In this document: in pieces, positions 27,329 to 35,595 of the stretch | How positions within the stretch are numbered: the first letter of the stretch is position 1 | Layout: the number at the start of each line of letters is the position of its first letter | DNA from: JAXDAY01 sp034679345 | GTDB lineage: Bacteria; Eisenbacteria; RBG-16-71-46; CAIMUX01; VGJL01 | NCBI GenBank assembly: GCA_034679345.1 | Contig: JAXDAY010000009.1 | Location: forward strand, 222,544 to 286,543 | Length of the DNA: 64,000 nucleotides | Direction: 5' to 3' | Translations under genes and position numbers: made by a program | The notes under the pieces: model-generated | Seen by the model: only the letters and a program-made list of their open reading frames with translations | Told to the model about the DNA's origin: nothing | The model's database searches: none

Positions 27329-28765
27329 ATGAGGAATGTCATCTCGGGGGTGCGCGACTTCGTCGTGCGGACGACCCGTCACCCCATCGGCTTCATTGGG
27401 CTCAATCTCACGACGGCGGCGGGGATCCTGCTCATCTTCTTCCTCGTCGCCTCCTCGTTTGGCCTCTCGGAGAACCCCTACATCGGCATCGTGATCTTCT
27501 TCGTGCTCCCGGCGATCTTCATCGCCGGGCTCGTGATGATGCCGGTCGGAACCTACCTCTACAAGCGAAGGCTCCGGAAGACGGGCGCCGAGGGCGCGTT
27601 CCCGATCTATGATCTGAACCGAGGCGAGACACGCAACAGGTTCCTGTTCATCGGCGCGATGACGATCGTGAACCTGGCGCTCCTGGGGCTCGTCTCCTTC
27701 AAAGGCGTCGAGCACATGGATTCGGTCTCCTTCTGCGGGCAGACGTGCCATCCGATCATGAAGCCCGAGTTCACCGTCTACCAGACGTCTCCACACTCCC
27801 GGGTGCGCTGCGTCGACTGCCACATTGGTCCCGGCGCCTCCTGGTTCGTCAAGAGCAAGCTCTCCGGGACGCGACAGGTCTTCGTTCAGCTCGCGGGGAC
27901 CTGGCCCAAACCGATCGAGACCCCGGTGGAGGATTTGCGTCCGTCTCGCGACACCTGCGAGCAGTGCCACTGGCCGGAGAAGTTCCACGGCGACAAGGTC
28001 CAGGTCAAGACGCACTACCAGGAGGACGAGGCGAACACGCCTCTGAAGTCTGTGATCCTCCTCAAGGTCGGCGGCGGGAATCCGGAGTCGGGGGCCGCGA
28101 AGGGTATCCACTGGCACGTGGCGAACCGCGTATACTATCGATCCGATGCGAAGCGCGAGTTCATCCCCTACGTGCGCGTGGAACGCCTCGACGGAACGGT
28201 GACCGAGTACGTGAAGGACGGGATGGAGACCCTGCCCGATTCGATCGCTTCCAGGCCGCTTCGACTCATGGACTGCATCGACTGCCACAATCGCCCGACC
28301 CATATCTACCTGCTTCCCGGAAGCGCGCTGGACCAGGCCTTCAGCGATGGGCGGCTGCCGACGACGATCCCCTATCTCAAGCGCGAGGCGATGACGGCGA
28401 TCCAGCAGGAGTATGACAACGCCGGGGCGGGCGCCGCGGGGATCCGGACGCACCTCCGGGAATTCTATGAGACGAACTATCCGGAACTGACCGCGCAGAA
28501 CGGGGCCGCGCTCGATCACGCGATCGAGGAGGTTTGCTCCATCTGGTCTCGGTACGTCTACCCGGAGCTGAACATCCACTGGGGCACCTACCCCGATCAC
28601 ATCGGGCACCAGGACTTCGACGGCTGTTTCCGCTGCCATGACGGGGAGCATGTCTCCTCGGAGGGAGAGTCGATCTCTCAGGACTGCTCCACATGCCACA
28701 GCCTCCTCGCCGTGGAGGAGGAGAATCCCGAGATCCTGAAGACCTTGTTCCCGGATGAGCTCTAG
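27329..28765 (+). CDS. NapC/NirT-type membrane multiheme cytochrome c
   Basis: A 478-residue inner-membrane cytochrome. Three membrane segments (about 20-45, 50-75 and 110-130) precede a periplasmic region with six heme sites. The first is the unusual CX3CH motif CGQTCHPIMKPE, followed by CVDCH, CEQCH, CIDCH, CFRCH and CSTCH. The first part matches the NapC/NirT/NrfH quinol-oxidising family; the larger size and extra membrane segments recall ImcH-like inner-membrane cytochromes used in metal respiration. It likely takes electrons from quinol to the periplasmic cytochromes (inference). Its end overlaps the next gene by 11 bases if that gene starts at 28755. Confidence 0.9.
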   Translation: MRNVISGVRDFVVRTTRHPIGFIGLNLTTAAGILLIFFLVASSFGLSENPYIGIVIFFVLPAIFIAGLVMMPVGTYLYKRRLRKTGAEGAFPIYDLNRGETRNRFLFIGAMTIVNLALLGLVSFKGVEHMDSVSFCGQTCHPIMKPEFTVYQTSPHSRVRCVDCHIGPGASWFVKSKLSGTRQVFVQLAGTWPKPIETPVEDLRPSRDTCEQCHWPEKFHGDKVQVKTHYQEDEANTPLKSVILLKVGGGNPESGAAKGIHWHVANRVYYRSDAKREFIPYVRVERLDGTVTEYVKDGMETLPDSIASRPLRLMDCIDCHNRPTHIYLLPGSALDQAFSDGRLPTTIPYLKREAMTAIQQEYDNAGAGAAGIRTHLREFYETNYPELTAQNGAALDHAIEEVCSIWSRYVYPELNIHWGTYPDHIGHQDFDGCFRCHDGEHVSSEGESISQDCSTCHSLLAVEEENPEILKTLFPDEL

Positions 28766-30785
28766 GGAGGCATTGTTGTCGCGCATTCTGCAACCGCTGG
28801 ATTCGCTCCGCGCGGGCGCGCCCTGGGCCGCGGTCATCGCGCTGCTTCTCTCCATCGCATCTCCCGGTCTCGCATTCACGAACCAGGAGTGCATGGATTG
28901 CCACTCCGACCCGAGCCTCGAGACCACGCGGGAAGACGGGAAGGTGGTGCGGCTCTACATCGGCGCCACCGAGTTCGAGAGCTCGGTCCACGGTGCGTTC
29001 GCCTGCACCGATTGCCATGCGGACATCGCCGAGATTCCGCACCCCGAGCGACTCGCGAAGGTCGATTGCGGCATCTGCCACGCGGATGCGCAGGAGGAGT
29101 ACGCGGGAAGCCTCCACGGGGCGGCGGCCGCGCGCGGGGAGGCCGACGCTCCGGGGTGCGCCGACTGCCACGGCACCCACGCCATCGCCTCTTCCGGAAA
29201 CCCCGCCTCGTCGGTCCATCCGCAGAATGTGGCGACCACCTGCGCCCGGTGCCACGCGAATCCCGAGATCGTCCAGCGTTATGACATCACGGCGAAGGCC
29301 CCTGTCGACGCCTACGTGAAGAGCGTCCACGGCAGGGCGTTGCTGATCGAGGGAAACCCCGAGGCGCCGACCTGCAGCTCCTGCCACCCGGGGCACTCGA
29401 TGCTCCCCGCGAACGACCCCGCGAGCACCGTCCACCGGATGAACATCCCGGGCACGTGCGGGATGTGCCACGCCGAGGTGGCCGAGGTCTACAACGAGAG
29501 CATCCACGGCGCGGCGGTCGCGATAGGAGTCAGCGACTCCCCCGTCTGCACCGATTGCCATGGCGAGCATTCGATCCAGGAGCCCTCGAACCCCGCATCG
29601 AGCGTCTTCCCCGCCAACATCGCGCGGACCACCTGCACCCGGTGCCACGCCTCCGAGATCCTGGCCAGCCGCTATGGCTTCGACGCGACCCGCGTCTCAT
29701 CGTTCATGGAGACCTACCACGGGCTCGCGAGCGAGAAGGGCGCTCTCGATGTCGCCAACTGCGCAAGCTGCCATGGGATCCACAACATCTTCCCGTCGAG
29801 CGATCCCCGCTCGACGGTGAACAAGGCGAACCTCCAGGCCACCTGCGGAACCTGCCACCCCAACGCGAGTGTCGAGTTCGCGAACATCCGGGTCCATCCG
29901 ACGATCTCGGAAGGCCACGCCGACGGGGAAGCGCCGCGCCGCCCCCGCGACATCGCGAAGGGCATCTATGTTGCGCTTCTGCTCATCGTCATCGGAGGCA
30001 TGGCGATCCACAATCTGGTGATCTGGCTCCACCAGGTCGCGGAGAAGCGCCGGCGTGAGCTCGGCCAGGCCCGTGTCCGCCGCTTCGCCCGTTTCCAGGT
30101 GGCGCAACATGTCCTGTTGCTCACGAGCTTCTTCACGCTCGTTCTGACCGGCTTCGCGCTGAAGTTCCCGGATGCGAGCTGGGTCAATCTGACCGAGTCG
30201 CTCGGACTATCGGAGCCGGTGCGGGGTCTCGTGCATCGAATCGCCGCGGTGATTCTGATCGCGGCGAGTCTGGCGCAGGCGGTGTGGCTCGTCTCCACGC
30301 GCACGGGCCGGCGCGACCTCTTCGCCCTGCGCCCCACGCTGCGCGATTTCAGCGATTTCTGGCACAACATGCGCTTCCACATGCGCTTGACGCCCCGGCG
30401 CCCCCATTTCCCCCGCTTTGACTACACGGAGAAGGCGGAGTATCTCGCTCTGATCTGGGGAACGATCGTCATGATCTTCACCGGATTCGTTCTGTGGTTT
30501 CCCACGTTCTTCACGCGATTCATGCCGGCGTGGATTTTCGAGGTCTCCGAGGTCGTGCATTACTACGAGGCGTGGCTCGCCTTCCTGGCGATCGTCGTCT
30601 GGCACTTTTTCTATGTGATCTATGGGCCGGAAGCCTCACCGATGAGTCTCACCTGGATGGACGGAATGACGACCGTCGATCGAGCGGTCCACCACCACGG
30701 CCAGCTCGAGGAGGGAGAGGAGATCGTCTACCCGCCGGCGCTTGCGCAAGAGGACGAGCGGGGCGAAGAGAAGGGCGACGCCTGA
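28755..30785 (+). CDS. CbcL-like fusion: eleven-heme cytochrome c plus cytochrome b
   Basis: A 676-residue two-part protein. The signal segment ends near SPGLA (about 40). Eleven CxxCH motifs follow to about residue 380 (CMDCH, CTDCH, CGICH, CADCH, CARCH, CSSCH, CGMCH, CTDCH, CTRCH, CASCH, CGTCH). The C-terminal 280 residues form a cytochrome b domain with about four membrane segments and histidines placed for b-heme (HNLVIWLH; QHVLLL; VHRIAAV; HYYEAWLAFLAIVVWHFFY). This fusion is that of CbcL-type quinone oxidoreductases. ATG at 28755 has no ribosome site; TTG at 28776 has AGGGAGG five bases upstream and may be the true start. It closes the cluster. Confidence 0.88.
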   Translation: MSSREALLSRILQPLDSLRAGAPWAAVIALLLSIASPGLAFTNQECMDCHSDPSLETTREDGKVVRLYIGATEFESSVHGAFACTDCHADIAEIPHPERLAKVDCGICHADAQEEYAGSLHGAAAARGEADAPGCADCHGTHAIASSGNPASSVHPQNVATTCARCHANPEIVQRYDITAKAPVDAYVKSVHGRALLIEGNPEAPTCSSCHPGHSMLPANDPASTVHRMNIPGTCGMCHAEVAEVYNESIHGAAVAIGVSDSPVCTDCHGEHSIQEPSNPASSVFPANIARTTCTRCHASEILASRYGFDATRVSSFMETYHGLASEKGALDVANCASCHGIHNIFPSSDPRSTVNKANLQATCGTCHPNASVEFANIRVHPTISEGHADGEAPRRPRDIAKGIYVALLLIVIGGMAIHNLVIWLHQVAEKRRRELGQARVRRFARFQVAQHVLLLTSFFTLVLTGFALKFPDASWVNLTESLGLSEPVRGLVHRIAAVILIAASLAQAVWLVSTRTGRRDLFALRPTLRDFSDFWHNMRFHMRLTPRRPHFPRFDYTEKAEYLALIWGTIVMIFTGFVLWFPTFFTRFMPAWIFEVSEVVHYYEAWLAFLAIVVWHFFYVIYGPEASPMSLTWMDGMTTVDRAVHHHGQLEEGEEIVYPPALAQEDERGEEKGDA

Positions 30786-30811
30786 CGCGATGACTCGATC
30801 GAGCGGCGGGC

Positions 30812-32128
30812 CTACCGCCCTCCGCCCGATCCAGCGCGGATTCCCTCCTCCATGCAGATTCGCACCGGCTCCGCGCCGAAGATCTGCACCGGGAACAGGA
30901 ACGGCACGAGGCCAAGGAGAAACTGACGCTTCTTGAGCGCCCGGTGACTCGCGTAATGCTCGGTATGGATGGTGCGGAGGTAGGTCTCCAGCGTGTAGAT
31001 CTGCATCTCGACGGGGAAGAAATAGGGCAGCGAATCGGGAGCGTGAGGAGAGCGATAGAGCACGTCGAGCTCGCACTTGAAGACGCGATAGCCCGAGCCG
31101 GTAAAGGGATTGAGCTCTCCAGAGCGGCTGATCCCCGTCAGGGTATCGACGACATTTCGCATCCTGAACGGCCCGCCGAACATGTCGACCAGGGCCTCCT
31201 TCAGGTGCTCCACCTCGAGGAGGTTCTCCACGATGAACATCGCCCCGATCAGGTCTTGGATCTGGCGTGGGTCGTTCACGCCCTTGCGAAGCATCTTGCT
31301 CACGATCGAGCCGTTGCGCCGCCGGTGAAGGCCGCTCCAGATCTCCGTGGGATGGAGGGCGTAGCGCTTCCCTCCCTTCCGGTACTCGTAAGGAATGATC
31401 TCCTTCTTGAACCGGCAGGAGTAGAAGTAGACGTGCAGATGGATCGGCCTGCCATGCATGAGCATGTCGATCTCCTGCAGCTCGAAGGTCCATTGCTCCT
31501 GATCGGGGTGCGTCCGCCGGTTGATCGAGTATTCCATCGAGATGCCGTCGGGGCTGATCCCGAAATAGACGTCAAGCGACTGCCTCTTGACGACTCCAGA
31601 GAACAGTTTGCGGTCGAGGAGCGATTCGAAGAGTCGCTTGTGGGCCACCCCGTCCTGAACCTCGCGGCAGTGGTCGACATCGAAGAAAAGCTTCGTCAGA
31701 TACAGCTTGCGCTGCGCCTCGAAGCGGATTCGCGCGTCCGAGTTCATGAAGATCATCGAGAGCAGCTCGAGCATGTCGCTGCACTCGCGCACCTCGGCGA
31801 TCGGCTCGACGATCCCCCGCACCTCGACCGGAAGGACCTGCAGGAGGTCGCGGATATACTGGGTCGCCTCGTTGAGGTAGTATCGCGCTGTTTCGAGATT
31901 CGATTCGAGGACGCGCTCCTCGCCCGGTGGGTAGAGCATGCGGTTCAGCAGGTCGTTGTACCGCTCCGTCCCCTGAATGATGCCGAGGTATCGTTTGTAG
32001 AGGAGCCGGAACGCGGCCGGATCGGTCTCGGAAAGGGTCGGGTCGAGAAGCGGGTGCGCCGTGTAATCGGCGCTCGGGAGATGATTCGTCCCCGTCGGTT
32101 CGCCGTTCGGCCGCCCGAGCGTGGTCAT
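30812..32128 (-). CDS. divergent RelA/SpoT-like nucleotidyltransferase-fold protein
   Basis: A 438-residue soluble protein I do not recognise by overall sequence, but its C-terminal part carries the landmarks of the RelA/SpoT synthetase fold in order. These are HRRRNGSIVSKMLRKGV (like the R-x-K-SI-KM-RK motif), DLIGAMFIV at 292-300 (metal Asp position), GYRVFKCELDVL at 346-357 (G-loop Tyr), and PVEMQIYTLE at 372-381 (catalytic Glu in the ExQIxT motif), then HTEHYASHRALKK. The N-terminal 260 residues are helical and different from HD hydrolase. It may make (p)ppGpp or another nucleotide, or be inactive. The frame is open to 32344 but the upstream stretch looks non-coding; ATG at 32128 is assumed and lacks a clear ribosome site. 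Confidence 0.6.
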   Translation of the reverse strand: MTTLGRPNGEPTGTNHLPSADYTAHPLLDPTLSETDPAAFRLLYKRYLGIIQGTERYNDLLNRMLYPPGEERVLESNLETARYYLNEATQYIRDLLQVLPVEVRGIVEPIAEVRECSDMLELLSMIFMNSDARIRFEAQRKLYLTKLFFDVDHCREVQDGVAHKRLFESLLDRKLFSGVVKRQSLDVYFGISPDGISMEYSINRRTHPDQEQWTFELQEIDMLMHGRPIHLHVYFYSCRFKKEIIPYEYRKGGKRYALHPTEIWSGLHRRRNGSIVSKMLRKGVNDPRQIQDLIGAMFIVENLLEVEHLKEALVDMFGGPFRMRNVVDTLTGISRSGELNPFTGSGYRVFKCELDVLYRSPHAPDSLPYFFPVEMQIYTLETYLRTIHTEHYASHRALKKRQFLLGLVPFLFPVQIFGAEPVRICMEEGIRAGSGGGR

Positions 32129-32180
32129 GGCAAGCTGGCTTCGCTTCCTCCCCGTTCCCTTCCGTACGCCTGAGGATATC

Positions 32181-33053
32181 ATGACGACCTGGAACCCAGA
32201 AGACGAACGACTGGTTCCCCTGGATCGTGTCGAATCGATTCTGCGCGGAGATTCGCAGACCGGCCGCGTTCGCCTCGTCGACCTTCGCGATAGGGCGGAT
32301 TTCGAGGCGGGCCACATTCCATCCTCTTGCCGCCTCGGGGTCAATGAGATCGAGATCGCCTACCTCCGCCCCCCCAAGTCGAGGTGTTTGATCCTGCTGG
32401 GCAACGAGGTTCGATTGGCGGAGGCTGCGGCCCTCCGCCTCCGGGAACTCGGGCACCCGGCCCGGGCGGCCGCCTTCGCGATTCCCGCGTGGCCCGGCCC
32501 ATGGGAGACGGGCCCGGAGCGATCGCCCGTATGGGAGCCTTCCCCGCTCGCCGCACGATGGGTCGACTCCATCCCCCGGGAGGCGGTGCTCGACCTCGCC
32601 TGCGGCAGCGGCCGCGACGCGGTCTACCTTGCCCTCCGCGGTTGCGACGTGACCGCGGTCGACATCCTGCCGGATGCGATCGAGCGGGGCGCCGCGCTCG
32701 CGGCGCGCCATGGCGTCGTCGTGACGTTTCGAGTCGGCGATCTGGAGAGAGATCCCGACTGCTGGAACGGATCCTGGGGAGCGATCCATGTCCACCGATT
32801 CCTGCATCGGGAGGGGCTGGCCCTCATGCAGGCGCGGTTGCGCCCAGGAGGTTGGCTGCTCTATGAGACCTTCATCGAACAGCAAGCCATGGAAGGACGC
32901 AGACCCCTGCGGCCGGAACATCTTCTGAGAGCCGGAGAGCTATTCATGACGGCGGCGGGACTGGAGATCGTCGAGTATCGGGAAGGACCGAGGGAAGGCG
33001 GAGACTGGACCGCGGCACTCGTCGCAAGGAGGAGGATTGATGCGCAGCGCTGA
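32181..33053 (+). CDS. rhodanese-like domain fused to SAM methyltransferase
   Basis: A 290-residue fusion. Residues 15-110 fit a rhodanese domain (VRLVDLRDRADFEAGHIPSS), but the catalytic cysteine position in the loop after CLIL is not Cys (LLGNEVR), so sulfur transfer is unlikely. Residues 135-285 form a class I SAM methyltransferase of TehB type with motif I VLDLACGSGRDAVYLA, acidic residue in VTAVDI and a late LRPGGWLLYETF strand. GAGG precedes the ATG. It overlaps the next gene by 14 bases and is divergent from the RelA/SpoT-like gene. Substrate unknown. Confidence 0.8.
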   Translation: MTTWNPEDERLVPLDRVESILRGDSQTGRVRLVDLRDRADFEAGHIPSSCRLGVNEIEIAYLRPPKSRCLILLGNEVRLAEAAALRLRELGHPARAAAFAIPAWPGPWETGPERSPVWEPSPLAARWVDSIPREAVLDLACGSGRDAVYLALRGCDVTAVDILPDAIERGAALAARHGVVVTFRVGDLERDPDCWNGSWGAIHVHRFLHREGLALMQARLRPGGWLLYETFIEQQAMEGRRPLRPEHLLRAGELFMTAAGLEIVEYREGPREGGDWTAALVARRRIDAQR

Positions 33054-33702
33054 GCCTCTCGAGACCCTATCGCTCTCGATCGATCCGGAGATCGCGCCCA
33101 AGATTCGGGTCGCTTCTTTCACCCTCTCGCCGGCGCTCGCAGGTCCGCGCCCCGCCAGCCTCGACGAGGAGCTGGCCCAGCTCACCGACCGGTACCGGGC
33201 CCTCTGGAAGGAACCGGCCGAGGCGCACGACGCCTTGAAACCGGCGCGCAGGCTCTACCACGCGCTCGGGATTGATCCATCCAAAACGCGTCCCTCCTCG
33301 GAGGCGCTGCTGCGCCGGGTCCTGCAAGGGAAGGGGCTCTACGAGGTGAACGCCGTCGTCGACGCGGCGAACTTGGCCTCGCTGAGCCTGCTGCTTCCCG
33401 TGGGGCTCTACGACACGGAGAAGCTCACGCCGCCGGTCGCCCTCCGATTCGGGAGGCAAGGCGAGGAGTACGAGGGTATCCGCAAGGATCGGATCCACCT
33501 CCACGATCGTCCAACTCTCGCGGATACGATCGGACCCTTCGGCAATCCGACATCCGATTCGCTGCGAACGGCGGTCACCGCCGCGACGCGATCGGTCTGG
33601 TTCGTTCTATTCGCCCCGGCGGATCACCCCGAGGCGACGCTCGAGCGCGACCTGCGCCGCGCGCACGAGATCCTGAGGAGGCACGCGACCATAGCGGGTT
33701 GA
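33040..33702 (+). CDS. B3/B4 tRNA-binding-domain protein
   Basis: A 220-residue free-standing B3/B4 domain, as found in the beta chain of phenylalanyl-tRNA synthetase where it edits mischarged tRNA. Typical segments are YHALGIDPSKTRPSSEALLRRVLQGKGLYEVNAVVDAANLAS-like sequence and a closing SVWFVLFAP. Stand-alone members are thought to edit or bind amino acids or tRNA, but specificity here is unknown. GGAGG lies four bases before ATG 33040, inside the end of the methyltransferase gene, so translation is coupled. Confidence 0.8.
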   Translation: MRSAEPLETLSLSIDPEIAPKIRVASFTLSPALAGPRPASLDEELAQLTDRYRALWKEPAEAHDALKPARRLYHALGIDPSKTRPSSEALLRRVLQGKGLYEVNAVVDAANLASLSLLLPVGLYDTEKLTPPVALRFGRQGEEYEGIRKDRIHLHDRPTLADTIGPFGNPTSDSLRTAVTAATRSVWFVLFAPADHPEATLERDLRRAHEILRRHATIAG

Positions 33703-33838
33703 GGCGGCCCCGGCGGATGACCGGCCGGCAGCCGGAGCGAGCGCGTCCCCCGCGGCTTGACTCCCGCCAGTGGCTCGGTGTGCCATCTGAGGGCGCGGAC
33801 CAGCAGGAGATCGTCCGTCGACACCCAAGGAGGGCACC

Positions 33839-34246
33839 ATGGGCTCGATTCGGCATGGCTTTCTGTCGGTGGCATTCACTCTGGCGTTCGCCACTGCCAC
33901 GGTGGGCGGGGCGCAGGACAGTTTCGCGAGAAAGGAGCTGCTACGCGCGGATCTCTCCGGGAAGCCCGACTCCATGGAGGTTATCGTCTCGATCAGCGAA
34001 TACAGGCCCGGCGACGAGCTGCCCAGGCATGTCCATCACGGAATCGAAGCGGCTTATGTCCTCGAGGGCGGCACGATCGAACCACTCGGGAAGCCGGCGA
34101 TCGAAGTCCCCGCAGGATCGTCCCTGATGAATCTCCGCGGCGTGCCCCATGGTTTCAAGGTCGTTGGCGAGAAGACGATCAAGGTCCTCACGATGCACGT
34201 CGTCGACAGGGGCAAGCCGCTCTTCGATCCCGCTGAAGAGGACTAG
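33839..34246 (+). CDS. exported cupin-domain protein
   Basis: A 135-residue protein with a signal peptide ending near VGGAQ (about 25) and one small cupin barrel. The metal-binding histidines are in the motif LPRHVHHGIEAAYVLEGG, with a later His in GVPHGFKV. No partner domain is seen. Periplasmic cupins of this size can be dioxygenases, isomerases or metal-binding proteins; nothing here decides. A good AAGGAGG precedes the ATG. It stands alone between the B3/B4 gene and a minus-strand membrane protein. Confidence 0.78.
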   Translation: MGSIRHGFLSVAFTLAFATATVGGAQDSFARKELLRADLSGKPDSMEVIVSISEYRPGDELPRHVHHGIEAAYVLEGGTIEPLGKPAIEVPAGSSLMNLRGVPHGFKVVGEKTIKVLTMHVVDRGKPLFDPAEED

Positions 34247-34310
34247 CCGCTCCAACGAACCGTCCGGTTCCTGCTCGAGTCGGGCGGATGCGGTTTACGT
34301 ACTTGCCGGT

Positions 34311-34688
34311 CTAGCTCGCCGACATCAGTCCTGCGATGACCCCAATGATGACGGCCGCGGCAATGGCGATGATCTGCAGCTTGTACAATGTGCGCAGCGT
34401 GCCGAGAGCGCTCATGAGATGAAGGATGTCGTTCCCGTGGGTGGCGACGACGGTGCTGAAGGCCGTCGAGGCTCTGTACTGAAGCAGGCCCACCACGATG
34501 CTGAACGCCCCCTGCAGGAGTCCCGCGAGGAGATTCTCGCCCGAGGCGATCCCTCCCAGAGCAGCCAGGACTCCCGCGACGATCAGGATGATCCCGGTCA
34601 GCTTCATGAACCAGGCGAGGCTCTTGATCGTGGCATTCTCCTTCTCGGAAAACTCATAGCCCGGACCGGGCCCCATATCGGTCGACAT
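34311..34688 (-). CDS. small membrane protein of unknown function
   Basis: A 125-residue protein with a polar N-terminus (about 1-22) and about three hydrophobic segments (MKLTGIILIVAGVLAALGG, a Gly/Ala-rich middle LLQGAFSIVVGLLQY, and IIAIAAAVIIGVIAGLM). AGGAGGAGGG lies about eight bases before the ATG, which supports it as a gene. The GLLQYRASTAFSTVVATHGNDILHLM segment between helices 2 and 3 may be cytoplasmic. I do not recognise a family with certainty. Confidence 0.65.
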   Translation of the reverse strand: MSTDMGPGPGYEFSEKENATIKSLAWFMKLTGIILIVAGVLAALGGIASGENLLAGLLQGAFSIVVGLLQYRASTAFSTVVATHGNDILHLMSALGTLRTLYKLQIIAIAAAVIIGVIAGLMSAS

Positions 34689-35004
34689 GCGCTGAACCCT
34701 CCTCCTGTCCCAATGATTGCGCGCGCGTCGCGGCGTCCCCGCCGCACCGTGGTGTTGGATCGCGCCCAGTATATTCCGGCCGGCGCACGCCGTCCGCCGG
34801 CGTCCTCTCGGTCATCTCGTGCGCCAAGGCCGTGATGTGTGCCGAGCAATACATGAAAAGCAACGATTAATGGAGCCGGCCTGACGCCCCTCATCGCCGG
34901 ATGATTTCCTGCGGTCCCTGGGCCGCGCGGCCTTAATCTAGATGGTTCCGATGCATGGGGCTTCCCGGTGCGGGACGACCCGGCTTCGGTGTCATGGAGA
35001 TTCC
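34689..35004. other. 316-base divergent intergenic region
   Basis: Lies between the small membrane protein and the ECF sigma gene and must hold both promoters. A 12-base palindrome GGCCGCGCGGCC (34920-34931) sits just before a TTAATCTA element. No promoter can be assigned with confidence and no gene is seen. Confidence 0.45.
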
Positions 35005-35595
35005 ATGCCCGGACCTGAGATCACAGCCCTCCTGCTCGACGCAACGGCCGCGACGGCGCTCCCCCGCTCGGCGGCCGATCAGATCTTCGCGGCCGCTTAC
35101 GAGGAGCTCCACTCGATCGCGGTCCGCGAGATGCGCAAGGAGCGCGCCGGTCACACGCTCCAACCCACCGCGCTCCTGAACGAGGCCTATATCAAGCTCG
35201 TCGACGCATCCCGCGTGCGGTGGCAGAACCGCGCTCATTTCTTCGGAATCGCCGCTCATGCCATGCGACAGGTCCTGATCGACCATGCCCGAAAAAGCGC
35301 TGCGGCCAAGCGGGGTCGCGGATGGAAACGGGTCATGATCACCGTCTCGGGCCTCTACGCGGACGACCATGAGGTCAACGCGGTCGATCTGGAGCTCCTG
35401 CTCGCCCGTCTCGCCGGGCTTCACCCGCGGATGGCGCGTGTTGTCGAGCTTCGAGTCTTCGGCGGGCTTTCGGGGGCGGAGATCGCGTTTGTCCTGGGCG
35501 TGTCGCGAAAGACGATCGTGGACGACTGGCGCGTCGCGACCCTCTGGTTGCGCGCGGAGCTCTCCGGCGAATCGGCCGAGGACCCCGACCCGTGA
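35005..35595 (+). CDS. ECF-family RNA polymerase sigma factor
   Basis: A 196-residue sigma factor of the ECF type linked to Ser/Thr kinases. Region 2 is read as AADQIFAAAYEELHSIAVREMRKERAGHTLQPTALLNEAYIKL-like sequence with RAHFFGIAAHAMRQVLIDHAR, and region 4 as a helix-turn-helix (GGLSGAEIAFVLGVSRKTIVDDWRVA). The ATG at 35005 has GGAG six bases upstream; an earlier in-frame ATG has none. Its stop overlaps the GTG of the kinase gene (GTGA), so the pair is translationally coupled. No classic anti-sigma gene is nearby; the kinase probably controls its activity (family knowledge plus context). Confidence 0.9.
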   Translation: MPGPEITALLLDATAATALPRSAADQIFAAAYEELHSIAVREMRKERAGHTLQPTALLNEAYIKLVDASRVRWQNRAHFFGIAAHAMRQVLIDHARKSAAAKRGRGWKRVMITVSGLYADDHEVNAVDLELLLARLAGLHPRMARVVELRVFGGLSGAEIAFVLGVSRKTIVDDWRVATLWLRAELSGESAEDPDP

